NCBI GenBank assembly: GCA_025451455.1
Contig: JANWKI010000097.1
Coordinates: 1-37,909, forward strand
Direction: 5' to 3'
Source: Ignavibacteria bacterium
GTDB lineage: Bacteria; Bacteroidota; Ignavibacteria; Tepidaquicellales; OLB5
Length of the DNA: 37,909 nt
Position numbers and translations under genes: made by a program. Below, in pieces: positions 16,571-25,522 of this stretch (its first letter is position 1; every line of letters begins with the position of its first letter). Under the pieces are notes generated by a model. The model made no database searches and was not told where the DNA came from. It saw only the letters and a list, made by a program, of their open reading frames with translations.

Positions 16571-18091
16571 ATGTATTATTTTGTTGATTTTTACATTATT
16601 TTTATGGATTTTGTACCTATTAAGCTAACAAAAATGAAGGCCATAAAACTCATAAACCTGCTCAGGACTTTCTCAGCCGAAGAGATAAGATCTTTTGAAA
16701 AGTTTATTGCCTCCCCGTATTTTAACTCCGTTAAAAATCACATAAAGCTCCTTAAAGCGCTCGAAAAATTTTATCCGCAGTTTGAAAGCGATAAACTTAC
16801 ATACGAACATCTTCATAAAAAAATATACCCCGGCAAAAAATTCAATAAACAGGTAATGTGGAACCAGATCTCTGCGCTTGAAACACTGGCAAAAGAATTC
16901 CTGGAGCAGGTTGCTCTGAAAAAGAATAAGTTAGAAAGAATGGAGTTGTTGTTTTCGGAGTTTGGCAATAGAAAATTGTTAAAAAATTATCTTCAAACTC
17001 TGAATGAAATGGAAAAACTGCTCGAATCGAGCGGTATCGATTATGATTATTTTGAAAATAAGGGGCATCTTGAAAATTTCCGGCAGGAATATTTCCATTT
17101 ACTCGATAAGATACAGCCAATGTCTGACTCCAAATTAAAAGCTACTGAATACCAGATACTGTTATTCTTAAGAATGACCGTGGGGGGAATACATGATATG
17201 AATGTTCTGAGCAGAGATTATAACGCAAGATTTGATGTGAACATACCGCTGGAATTTGCAAAACATCTTGACCTGAAAAGTATTGTCGATTATGCCAGGA
17301 ACAAGAAATTTAAGTATGCTTTTTTGATCGAAATTTATTATCATTCTCTTATGATGATGTTAGAACCGGAGGAGACCGGGCATCTGAATGATGTCCGGGA
17401 GTTATACAAACTGAATTTTAACAGATTTACCATGAGCGAAAAGAGAACGATTATGCACTGGGTAGTAGCGTATTGCGTTTATCGTTCAGATGACAAGGAT
17501 TTTAAATATAAAAGAATAATTTTTGAACTAAACAAATTCCGATTAAAGGAAGGTTTGGTGTTTTATCCTGAAGGGCAAATTCCAAATGTGATCTACCTTC
17601 AAATTCTGAAGACCGCATTATCTCTTGATGAAATGAATTGGGCGGAAAATTTCATAAAAAATTATACATCAAAGCTTCATCCGGATCTTCAGCAATCGAC
17701 AAGAGCGATGGCATATGCGTTTGTGCACTTTCAGACAAAAGAATACGAAAAAGTGCTTAAAGACCTGACTGAAGTTGAGTTTATCGACCCAAGAGATAAA
17801 CGGTTTGCAAGGACTTTAGTGGCAAGAACTTATTATGAAATGAATGAAATGGAATCTTTACTGAACCATATAGATGCATCATTGCATTTTCTGGTTAACA
17901 ATCCTGCAATTTCAGAAATGACCCGTATTTCTCACAGGAATTTCTTTAATGCTTTAAAGAAAACTATATTTATTAAGGAAAATTCCGATCTGGACTCAAT
18001 TCCAATGCTGAGAAATGAGATTGACCAGTCAAAGAGCACAGAAAGCAAAAACTGGCTTCTGGAGAAATTAAATGAGCTGGAAAATAAATAA
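16571..18091 (+). CDS. Uncharacterised all-helical cytoplasmic protein, paralog B (start likely 16604)
   Basis: KLINLLRTFSAEEIRSFEKFIASPYFNSVKNH...LTYEHLHKKIYPGKKFNKQVMWNQISALETLAKEFL aligns strongly with 23992 protein. Confidence 0.87.
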   Translation: MYYFVDFYIIFMDFVPIKLTKMKAIKLINLLRTFSAEEIRSFEKFIASPYFNSVKNHIKLLKALEKFYPQFESDKLTYEHLHKKIYPGKKFNKQVMWNQISALETLAKEFLEQVALKKNKLERMELLFSEFGNRKLLKNYLQTLNEMEKLLESSGIDYDYFENKGHLENFRQEYFHLLDKIQPMSDSKLKATEYQILLFLRMTVGGIHDMNVLSRDYNARFDVNIPLEFAKHLDLKSIVDYARNKKFKYAFLIEIYYHSLMMMLEPEETGHLNDVRELYKLNFNRFTMSEKRTIMHWVVAYCVYRSDDKDFKYKRIIFELNKFRLKEGLVFYPEGQIPNVIYLQILKTALSLDEMNWAENFIKNYTSKLHPDLQQSTRAMAYAFVHFQTKEYEKVLKDLTEVEFIDPRDKRFARTLVARTYYEMNEMESLLNHIDASLHFLVNNPAISEMTRISHRNFFNALKKTIFIKENSDLDSIPMLRNEIDQSKSTESKNWLLEKLNELENK

Positions 18092-18119
18092 ATAAATGCT
18101 GTTAAAAATGCAACGCTAT

Positions 18120-18166
18120 TTTACCAATCCGTCAAAGCCGGATTTCAAAAATAGCTTCCCTATTTT
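18120..18166. terminator. Bidirectional double-hairpin element between convergent genes (copy 2)
   Basis: AATCCG-TCAAAGC-CGGATT (18126-18144) then AAAATAG-CTTCC-CTATTTT (18148-18166). Confidence 0.65.
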
Positions 18167-20316
18167 ATTAATACCATCTTCTTAGTTTCGGTATAGCTGC
18201 CGGCAGCCAGCCTGTAAAAATAAAGCCCCGAGGGCATTTGTGATGCATTCCAGTTAATTTCATATGTGCCCGGCGAAAGTTCTTCATCAACAAGTATTGC
18301 AACTTCGCGGCCAAGGATATCGTAAACAGTCAACCTCACCCCCAGCCCCTCTCCGAAGGAGAGGGGAGTGGCTGGGATTGAAAATTTTATTTTTGTTGAA
18401 GGATTGAAAGGGTTGGGGTAATTCTGCTGAAGTGAAAAATATTCCGGAATATTATTGTTGAGTGTCTGCACATTTGTAATTGCGCCTCCATTAGTGGTCT
18501 TTAATATCATTGCGCCTGAACCTATAATAAATCCTGTTACTGAATCAGTAAAAGTCATACTATAAGCCGCATTGTTTGTTCCGGTATTCAAATTGGTCCA
18601 GTTCAGGCCTCCATCGGTTGTCCTTTTACACATCGCCTCTCCGTCCCAAAGTCCAGCTCCGTAACCTGTATTTGCATTCCTGAAATATATTGTCCTGAAA
18701 CTTCCTGCAACAGCATTCACAAGGCTCCAGTTTGCTCCGGCATTGGTGGTTTTCAAAAAATTTCCCTGGAGACATGATGCAAATCCCGTATTTTGATCGA
18801 TGAAGAAAATATCACCTATTGACTGGGTTACACCTGAAACCTGCTGAACCCAGTTCACTCCCGAATTCGTTGTTGCAAGAATGTTTAATGAATTTGTGAG
18901 TATATAACCATTATTAACACTTGAAAAATATATCCTGCCGAAAGTCTGAGATGCAAATCCAGTATTAATTGTTACCCAGTTTGTACCGGCATTTGTTGTT
19001 TTAATAATCAGTCCGTTAAAAGCACAAGCAGCAAACCCTGTGTTTTGGTTTACAAAAACAAGATTTACTAATTGTTCTGAAACACCTGTTGTCAGAGTAT
19101 TCCAGTTTTCGCCGCCATCGGTTGTTTTGTAGATAATGTTGCTGAAAGTTGTAAAATAACCGGTGTTGTTATCCGTAAACTGAACGGATGATATATTTGA
19201 GTTAGTCGCAGGGGTTACGGTAATCCAGGTATTCCCCCCGTTTGTAGTTTTTAGCATAATGCCCGCAGATAGCCCTGCGTAACCCGTATTAGAAGAAGGA
19301 AAGCTGAGAGAAAAACCGTTTGAGTTTGTTCCCCCGAATAGAGGAGTCCAGTTAGTACCGCCGTTAATTGTAATTAACTGAGTGCCGTAATTCCCTGTAA
19401 TGATACCTTTGTTTACATCAAGGAAACAAATGCTCTTTAAGCTGTTTGAATTCGCCTCCGCAAGTATGCTAAAGCTCCAGTTGACCCCGCCGTTAGTGGT
19501 TGAGAGAAATCTTGCATTGTCTGAAACAGCATAAACATTCTGCATGTCCAGCGCAAAGATCTTATTTATTGATTGTGTAATGCCTGAAGCAAGTATGCTC
19601 CAGTTTACTCCTGCATTAGTTGTCTTCACTATTTTTCCCTGGAATCCGGCAGCAAATCCGTTATTGTCATCAACAAAGTAAATGGAATTTAAAGGAGTGG
19701 CAAGCCCTGTTGGTTGTGCTGACCAGTTCGCACCCCCGTTAGTTGTTTTGTACACATCACCTGAGGAACCGGCAATGTAACCGGTTAATGCAGAAGAGAA
19801 ACAAATTCCATATAAATTTACAATTCCTCCAACACTCAGCATATCCCAGTTTGCCCCGCCATTGGTCGTTTGCATCAATACTCCCACAGAACCGCAGACA
19901 AAACCTGTATTAACATCAATGAAGTGTATACCATAAGGACTCCCGCCGGAATTTATTATTGTCTCTGTCCAGTTTATCCCGCCATTGGTGGTTTTTAATA
20001 CTAACCATGTATTAAACCCTCCTGTTATAAATCCCGTATTTGCATTCAGAAATGAAATTGATTTCAGGTCTTCAGTTGTCGGGGAGGACTGGCTTATCCA
20101 GTTCAAACCGCCGTTTGTAGTTTTCAGAATTGTGCCGTAATTCCCAGCTGAATAACCTGTACTTGTTCCAATGAACTCAATATCATTTAAGCTGTTGCAC
20201 TGCGGAACCGGGTTTTGAGTTACCCAGACGGGCTGAGAGAATGAAACCGAAATTAAAAAAGCTGTTAATAGAACTGTGAGAAAAAGTCGTTTTATGGATG
20301 TTATTTTATTATTCAT
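18160..20316 (-). CDS. Large secreted Ycf48-like repeat protein with T9SS sorting domain
   Basis: 718 aa; many copies of KTTNGGxNW...FxDxNTGF; C-terminal YPNPFNPSTKIKFSIP...GLYFYRLAAGSYTETKKMVLIK. Confidence 0.88.
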   Translation of the reverse strand: MNNKITSIKRLFLTVLLTAFLISVSFSQPVWVTQNPVPQCNSLNDIEFIGTSTGYSAGNYGTILKTTNGGLNWISQSSPTTEDLKSISFLNANTGFITGGFNTWLVLKTTNGGINWTETIINSGGSPYGIHFIDVNTGFVCGSVGVLMQTTNGGANWDMLSVGGIVNLYGICFSSALTGYIAGSSGDVYKTTNGGANWSAQPTGLATPLNSIYFVDDNNGFAAGFQGKIVKTTNAGVNWSILASGITQSINKIFALDMQNVYAVSDNARFLSTTNGGVNWSFSILAEANSNSLKSICFLDVNKGIITGNYGTQLITINGGTNWTPLFGGTNSNGFSLSFPSSNTGYAGLSAGIMLKTTNGGNTWITVTPATNSNISSVQFTDNNTGYFTTFSNIIYKTTDGGENWNTLTTGVSEQLVNLVFVNQNTGFAACAFNGLIIKTTNAGTNWVTINTGFASQTFGRIYFSSVNNGYILTNSLNILATTNSGVNWVQQVSGVTQSIGDIFFIDQNTGFASCLQGNFLKTTNAGANWSLVNAVAGSFRTIYFRNANTGYGAGLWDGEAMCKRTTDGGLNWTNLNTGTNNAAYSMTFTDSVTGFIIGSGAMILKTTNGGAITNVQTLNNNIPEYFSLQQNYPNPFNPSTKIKFSIPATPLSFGEGLGVRLTVYDILGREVAILVDEELSPGTYEINWNASQMPSGLYFYRLAAGSYTETKKMVLIK
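18336..18376. repeat. In-frame palindromic mini-insertion in CDS
   Basis: CCCCTCTCC-GAA-GGAGAGGGG (18346-18366) flanked by CCCAG/CTGGG; encodes TPLSFGEGLGVRL. Confidence 0.65.
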
Positions 20317-20360
20317 AATAATTTAAGTTAAATATTTGGTTAACTGAATATATCGATCCA

Positions 20361-21797
20361 TTATTTTACCAGAACCATCTTTCTGGTTTCTGAATATTCA
20401 CCAGCAGATAGCTTATAATAGTATACACCGCTTGGAAAGTTTGATGCGTTCCAGTCGATCTCGTAAGTGCCCGCATTCATTTTCAGGTTTATTAATTCAG
20501 TTATTTGTCTTCCCTGTATATCATAAACAACAAGTTTAACATTTGATAATTTGTTAATCTGAAATCTGATAATTGTTCCCGGATTGAAAGGATTCGGATA
20601 ATTCTGCGATAAAGAAAATCCACCGGGTATTTCCGAGCTGATACTGATTATTCCAAGCGGATTCCCGGTCGGATCACGCTTATAATATATTTCCCGGTTC
20701 CCGTCACGTTCATCAGTCCAAATAACATGAACTGCCTGGCCTGATACCGTTACCGAAGGGATCTCTGAGACCGAAGGGTTATTTGTCAGCCGGGTATCAA
20801 TGCTCCAGGTTATTCCGCCGTCAACGGAACGTTTGTAATATATCTCCTGGTTTCCGTCGCGGTAATCCTGCCATACAATGTGAATCGCCAGGCCTGATAC
20901 CGAGACAGAAGGAGATGCGGGATCAGAAGGCCCAAATGTAAGCCTTGTATCAACTCCCCAGCTTGCACCTCCATCGGTTGATCGTTTATAAAATATCATC
21001 CAGTTGCCTTCGCGGATATCCATCCATGCGGCAACCGACAATTGACCTGATGCTGATAGCGAGGGATCACCGGAATCAAAAATGTTGTTTGTAAGCCTTA
21101 TATCAGCCCCCCAGCTTGCGCCTGCATCTGTTGAAAGTTTATAGTAGATCTCATAATTTCCGTCCCTGAAATCTCTCCAGACTACATGAACAGACGTACC
21201 GGATACCGATACAGATGGAGTCAGTGAGAATTGGGCATTGCTGGTTAAACGTGTCTCAGCACCCCAGATTACACCGCCATCTGTCGAGCGTTTATAGTAT
21301 ATTTCATAGTTACCATCTCGATTGTCGGTCCATACAACATGCACAACCGAACCGGAAGCCGCTACAGAAGGAAATTCCGAATAAGAAGCATCACTTGACA
21401 GCCTGGTATCAGTACCCCAGCTTATACCGCTGTCAAATGAACGTTTGTAATATATCTCCCAGTTACCATTTCGATTGTCGATCCACACAACATGCACAGC
21501 CGAACCCGAAACCGCTACGGAAGTATTCCATGATTGAGCAGTGTCAATTGTCAACCGCGTGTCAGCTCCCCAGCTTGTACCTTCATCTGTCGAGCGTTTA
21601 TAGTAGATCTCATTATTGCCGTTGCGAAGGTCAGTCCATACAACATGAACAGTATTCCCGCTTGCCCCAATAGACCATGCATTATTATAATATGTAGAAG
21701 AATAGGCAGGATTATTTGTCAGCCGCACATCTGTCTGCCACTGGGCGGTTATGTTTACTGAGATTATTAATATTATTGAGAGAAGTAAATTTTTCAT
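20361..21797 (-). CDS. Secreted sialidase/BNR-like beta-propeller protein with T9SS sorting domain
   Basis: About seven units of RDGNxEIYYKRSTDGGxSWGxDTRLT...PSVSVSGxxVHVVW; C-terminal YPNPFNPGTIIRFQI...ETRKMVLVK. Confidence 0.87.
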   Translation of the reverse strand: MKNLLLSIILIISVNITAQWQTDVRLTNNPAYSSTYYNNAWSIGASGNTVHVVWTDLRNGNNEIYYKRSTDEGTSWGADTRLTIDTAQSWNTSVAVSGSAVHVVWIDNRNGNWEIYYKRSFDSGISWGTDTRLSSDASYSEFPSVAASGSVVHVVWTDNRDGNYEIYYKRSTDGGVIWGAETRLTSNAQFSLTPSVSVSGTSVHVVWRDFRDGNYEIYYKLSTDAGASWGADIRLTNNIFDSGDPSLSASGQLSVAAWMDIREGNWMIFYKRSTDGGASWGVDTRLTFGPSDPASPSVSVSGLAIHIVWQDYRDGNQEIYYKRSVDGGITWSIDTRLTNNPSVSEIPSVTVSGQAVHVIWTDERDGNREIYYKRDPTGNPLGIISISSEIPGGFSLSQNYPNPFNPGTIIRFQINKLSNVKLVVYDIQGRQITELINLKMNAGTYEIDWNASNFPSGVYYYKLSAGEYSETRKMVLVK

Positions 21798-21815
21798 TTT
21801 TTGACCTTAATTTTG

Positions 21816-22853
21816 TTATTTTATCAGGATCATCTTCTTTGTTTCTGAATAGTCACCAGCAGATAGTTTATAATAGTATACACCGCTTGGGATGCCGGAA
21901 GCATTCCAGTCAACTTCGTATGTTCCTGCGTTTTTATTCTGATTCACTAACTCAGTTATTTGCTTTCCCAGAATATCATACACAACAAGCCTTACATCCG
22001 AGGATCTTCTTATCTGAAATCGGATAACTGTATTTGGATTGAAAGGATTCGGGTAATTCTGCGAAAGATCATAATCATCAGGAACTTCAGTTGAAATTTG
22101 CTGTATTCCGATAGGCGTACTGCTCGCATTATAGTTAACGGTTTTTGAGCTTGCAAAGAGAGTTCCGTTGAAAAGCAGGGTCGAATATACTATTTCAAAC
22201 ACCGGGTATTTTTTCCCCGGTACGAACCATACATATGATGTTGTATTAGTTACAAAAACAATGGGTGCCCCCGGGTTCGATGAATCCTTTGTGGAAATTA
22301 TATACTTTACTCTCAGTGCATTCGGAAAGGAACCGATAGGCAGGTTTATGGTACCCCATGCGTCTCCTGTGACGTTAATTGTTCCGCTCCTAACAGTCGG
22401 TGTGCCGTTTGAAATATAATTGCTACCGAAGTTATCACTGAAGCTGGTGTTATAAGTGAACGGGTACTGCATATATAGCTGCGGGTTGGAGTAAGGAATA
22501 ACAACAGCTGGATTCCCGTTCCCATTGAAAAGTATATTTGTAGCCGATGTAGTAAAATAATTGAATGATGAATTATCGTTTGATGATGCAACATTAGAAG
22601 TTGCGAACTGGCCCGAATAAGGTGTTGAGGCTGAACTTACAAAAGTTACATCAGTAGAATCAACTCTTGTAAGGTTCAGGTAACTCCATGTTTGATTTGC
22701 TCCTGCATTGCCCTGGAGAATATTTACAGTATCACAAATGGCGTATGAGTCAACATCACCCGGTACAGGGTTGTACTGATTTGTAAGCGTAAGCTGTGAG
22801 TATGCGCTGCCTGCCGAAAGTATAAATAGGATGAATGTAATTATTATTTTCAT
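21816..22853 (-). CDS. Secreted protein with T9SS sorting domain
   Basis: Signal peptide MKIIITFILFILSAGSAYSQ; C-terminal YPNPFNPNTVIRFQIRRSSDVRLVVYDILGKQI...ETKKMILIK. Confidence 0.85.
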   Translation of the reverse strand: MKIIITFILFILSAGSAYSQLTLTNQYNPVPGDVDSYAICDTVNILQGNAGANQTWSYLNLTRVDSTDVTFVSSASTPYSGQFATSNVASSNDNSSFNYFTTSATNILFNGNGNPAVVIPYSNPQLYMQYPFTYNTSFSDNFGSNYISNGTPTVRSGTINVTGDAWGTINLPIGSFPNALRVKYIISTKDSSNPGAPIVFVTNTTSYVWFVPGKKYPVFEIVYSTLLFNGTLFASSKTVNYNASSTPIGIQQISTEVPDDYDLSQNYPNPFNPNTVIRFQIRRSSDVRLVVYDILGKQITELVNQNKNAGTYEVDWNASGIPSGVYYYKLSAGDYSETKKMILIK

Positions 22854-22893
22854 GTTCTGAGCCCTGTTTCTATTAATTTATTAATTGATGTTC

Positions 22894-23652
22894 TTACAGA
22901 ACGAATTTCATGCCGGTGTAAATAAACCAGTTCTGGGTTTTGATAGAAGTGATATTATTTCCCTCCCCGCCCGGTTCCAGCAGGTTGTTCAAGCCGCCCA
23001 TTTCGTACTTAAACCCAAGGACTGTGCCAATGAAACGATTGAAGAAATAACTTCCCTGTAAAGTACCCACTACACCAAGATCGATGTTTTTCATACTGTA
23101 ATACTGGGAAGTATCATTTGAAAGGAGTATTCCAACATAAGGCCCGGCCGCAAGATCTATCTGCACTTTGCTCACATCAAAATTAAAAGCAAACATCACT
23201 GGTATATTTATATAATTAGCGCTGTATACATCGGAATTAGAAGTTGTAAATCCTTTGGATGAAATATTAAAACCGGTGCTCAGTGAAAACCCGATCAGAT
23301 TGAAATTCACATTGACCCCAAGCATTGGCCCTGTTTTTGAGGTTGTATTGTTTAAACCCGAAGTATCCTGGTTAACATCAAAATCTGTATTGGAAAAACC
23401 GATTCCAAAAATAACATCAAGGTTTAACCCGAAGAAACTGCTTCCCAGCCCCCGCTTCTTGCTTTCCTGTTTTTCCATCATCTTCTGGTAATCCTTGTTT
23501 TGCTGAGTGTAAACTTTCATTAAACTATCACGCATCTTGGCATAATTAGTGGTGTCACTGTAATTTTTATGCAGCGTGTCAGTTTGTGACCGTACTGAAT
23601 AGGTACAGACTGCCATGAAGATAAACAGGGTTATTAAGTTTTTTGTTGACAT
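22894..23652 (-). CDS. Outer-membrane beta-barrel (PorT-like) protein
   Basis: Signal peptide; GLNLDVIFGIGFSN...MLGVNVNFNLIGFSLSTGFNISSKGF...WFIYTGMKFVL; single-barrel pattern. Confidence 0.65.
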   Translation of the reverse strand: MSTKNLITLFIFMAVCTYSVRSQTDTLHKNYSDTTNYAKMRDSLMKVYTQQNKDYQKMMEKQESKKRGLGSSFFGLNLDVIFGIGFSNTDFDVNQDTSGLNNTTSKTGPMLGVNVNFNLIGFSLSTGFNISSKGFTTSNSDVYSANYINIPVMFAFNFDVSKVQIDLAAGPYVGILLSNDTSQYYSMKNIDLGVVGTLQGSYFFNRFIGTVLGFKYEMGGLNNLLEPGGEGNNITSIKTQNWFIYTGMKFVL

Positions 23653-23674
23653 TCTATTTCTCCTTTTTGAATAT

Positions 23675-23848
23675 TTATGAATTATTATTTTTTATTTGCG
23701 CTGTATACAATTTCATAGCAGATCTTATCACTTTATCCTGCGTACCACTTATCAGGGCCTGTAACTTCTTTATCATATTGTGAGTCGATGGCTTTAAACG
23801 GTAACCTTTGGAAACAGTGGAATTTTTACCCGGTTTCATATTTCTCAT
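23675..23848 (-). CDS. Small RHH-like putative DNA-binding protein, 57 aa (absent from the supplied ORF track)
   Basis: Translation MRNMKPGKNSTVSKGYRLKPSTHNMIKKLQALISGTQDKVIRSAMKLYTAQIKNNNS*; shares K-GYRLK-STH--IKK-Q-----QDK-I--AM-L----IK with 16218-16454. Confidence 0.65.
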   Translation of the reverse strand: MRNMKPGKNSTVSKGYRLKPSTHNMIKKLQALISGTQDKVIRSAMKLYTAQIKNNNS

Positions 23849-23864
23849 TTTTTTGGGGAAATTT

Positions 23865-23882
23865 GTGCACTTAATTGTGCAC
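23865..23882. promoter_or_regulatory. Candidate operator GTGCAC-TTAATT-GTGCAC
   Basis: Same half-sites and N6 spacing as 16473-16490, again upstream of the small RHH-like ORF. Confidence 0.6.
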
Positions 23883-23887
23883 CGCTA

Positions 23888-23919
23888 CAAACATATCCCG
23901 CACGGATAGGTAACACAAA
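23888..23919 (-). promoter_or_regulatory. Candidate promoter of secreted operon C
   Basis: Minus strand: TTTG (23916-23919), 20 nt, TATGTTTG (23888-23895). Confidence 0.55.
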
Positions 23920-23973
23920 GAGAAATTTTGCTTTGACTAACCGAAAAGTTCACTGCTTGCGATACTATTTAGG

Positions 23974-25506
23974 TTGATTTTTGCGTATTTTATGCGGAAT
24001 TTTAACAAAGGAACTAAGCAGGATTTGAAAGAAACCAGGCTCATAGAAACCCTGAAAACATTCTCAAAGGGGGAATGGAAGGAATTTGAAAAATTTGCAG
24101 CTTCTCCTTTTTTCAACAAGGGGCGGAACTACCTGCCCTTGCTTAAGCAACTCCAGCCCTTCTATACTGAATTTACAAGCGAAAAGCTCACCTATGAGTA
24201 TCTCCATAAAAAACTATATCCGGGGAAGCCTTTTAATAAACAGGTGATGTGGAACCTTGCCTCAGAACTTGAAAAACTGACAAAGGAATTCATGCTTCAA
24301 ACTGCTTTTAAAAACGAAAAACTTGCAAGATTTACTATTCTGTTTGACGAGCTTGACCGAAGAAAATTAGATAAGCTTTGTCTGAAAGAAATCCAGGAAG
24401 TTGAAAAAATATTTAATTCAATAAATTTAGGGGCAGAATATTTTAATTCCAAACGTATTATAGAGGATCATAAAGTTAAATACCTGAATGCTGTAAAAGG
24501 AAGGCCTGATAAAGGCTTCGAAAGTATTATTAAGGAAACTGAGTATTTGATCTTAGATTTTTTAGCGGGCCTTTCAGCGCAGGTTTGGGACCTGCATGTT
24601 ATGAAAATGATGTATAATGCGAGCGACAAAACAAATGTAGTTTTTGAGTTCGTTAAAAATCTTGATCTTAAGAAAATTGTAGACTATGCGGAGAAAAGCA
24701 ATTATAAATATGCCCCGGTCATGATGTTTTATTACAATAAAATAATGTGCGCCTTGTTTGATGAAGAGGAAAGCTACTTTTCGGATATGAAATTATTTTT
24801 TGATGAAAATTATAATATATTTGATATCAAAGAACAAAAGAACATAATAATTACTTTGGCAAACTACTGTGCATTTAAAATGAGGCTTGGTCAGGAATAT
24901 TACGTAAGGATTCTATTTGAAATAAATAAGTTCAGACTGGAAAAAGGAATAGTTGCCTATGGAAACGGCAGAATTACCAAAGCCCTGTACCACCAGGTTT
25001 TAAGGAATGCTCTTTCTTTAAACGAAGTGGAGTGGGCAGAAAGGTTTATAAAAGAGTACACTCCGATACTCAATACAGAACATCAGAAGACAATGGAAGC
25101 ACTGGCTTACGGCTATGTATACTATGTTAAGAAAGATTACAGGAAAGTTTTGATGTATCTCAATAAAGTAGAATTTATCGATATTCGTGATAAACTGCAT
25201 GTAAGAATATTATCTGCAAAATCTTATTATGAACTTGAAGAAACGGAACTGCTTATCCACTATATTGATTCATCCAAACATTTTATCGTCAGCAACGATG
25301 CAATAGAAACCGAAGCACGTGAAGCTTATCTTAAGTTTTTCAAATACCTTGAAAAACTTGTTTTGTTCAAAAACGGAAGTGATGAATTTGCGATCCGGAA
25401 ATTTAAAGAAGCCATTGATAACGACAAAACGCTCAGGCTGAGGCACGGAAGCTGGTTCAATGAAAAGATAAATGAACTGGAAAAACGAACCGCCGGATCG
25501 GCATGA
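23974..25506 (+). CDS. Uncharacterised all-helical cytoplasmic protein, paralog C (start likely ATG at 23992)
   Basis: RLIETLKTFSKGEWKEFEKFAASPFFNKGRNYLPLLKQL...LTYEYLHKKLYPGKPFNKQVMWNLASELEKLTKEFM aligns with paralogs A and B; the track start is a TTG. Confidence 0.87.
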   Translation: MIFAYFMRNFNKGTKQDLKETRLIETLKTFSKGEWKEFEKFAASPFFNKGRNYLPLLKQLQPFYTEFTSEKLTYEYLHKKLYPGKPFNKQVMWNLASELEKLTKEFMLQTAFKNEKLARFTILFDELDRRKLDKLCLKEIQEVEKIFNSINLGAEYFNSKRIIEDHKVKYLNAVKGRPDKGFESIIKETEYLILDFLAGLSAQVWDLHVMKMMYNASDKTNVVFEFVKNLDLKKIVDYAEKSNYKYAPVMMFYYNKIMCALFDEEESYFSDMKLFFDENYNIFDIKEQKNIIITLANYCAFKMRLGQEYYVRILFEINKFRLEKGIVAYGNGRITKALYHQVLRNALSLNEVEWAERFIKEYTPILNTEHQKTMEALAYGYVYYVKKDYRKVLMYLNKVEFIDIRDKLHVRILSAKSYYELEETELLIHYIDSSKHFIVSNDAIETEAREAYLKFFKYLEKLVLFKNGSDEFAIRKFKEAIDNDKTLRLRHGSWFNEKINELEKRTAGSA

Positions 25507-25522
25507 TTGGAAGAAGATTTAA

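Noticed and set aside
21215-21761. Plus-strand ORFs over the sialidase-like gene (152 and 75 aa)
   Set aside because: Antisense shadow of a strongly periodic beta-propeller gene; repeat-like His/Ser-rich composition comes from the opposite strand.
6412-25506. Mobile island or prophage interpretation of the central block (S74 domains occur in phage tail spikes)
   Set aside because: No integrase, transposase, terminase, capsid or flanking tRNA seen; neighbours are ordinary T9SS-type genes.
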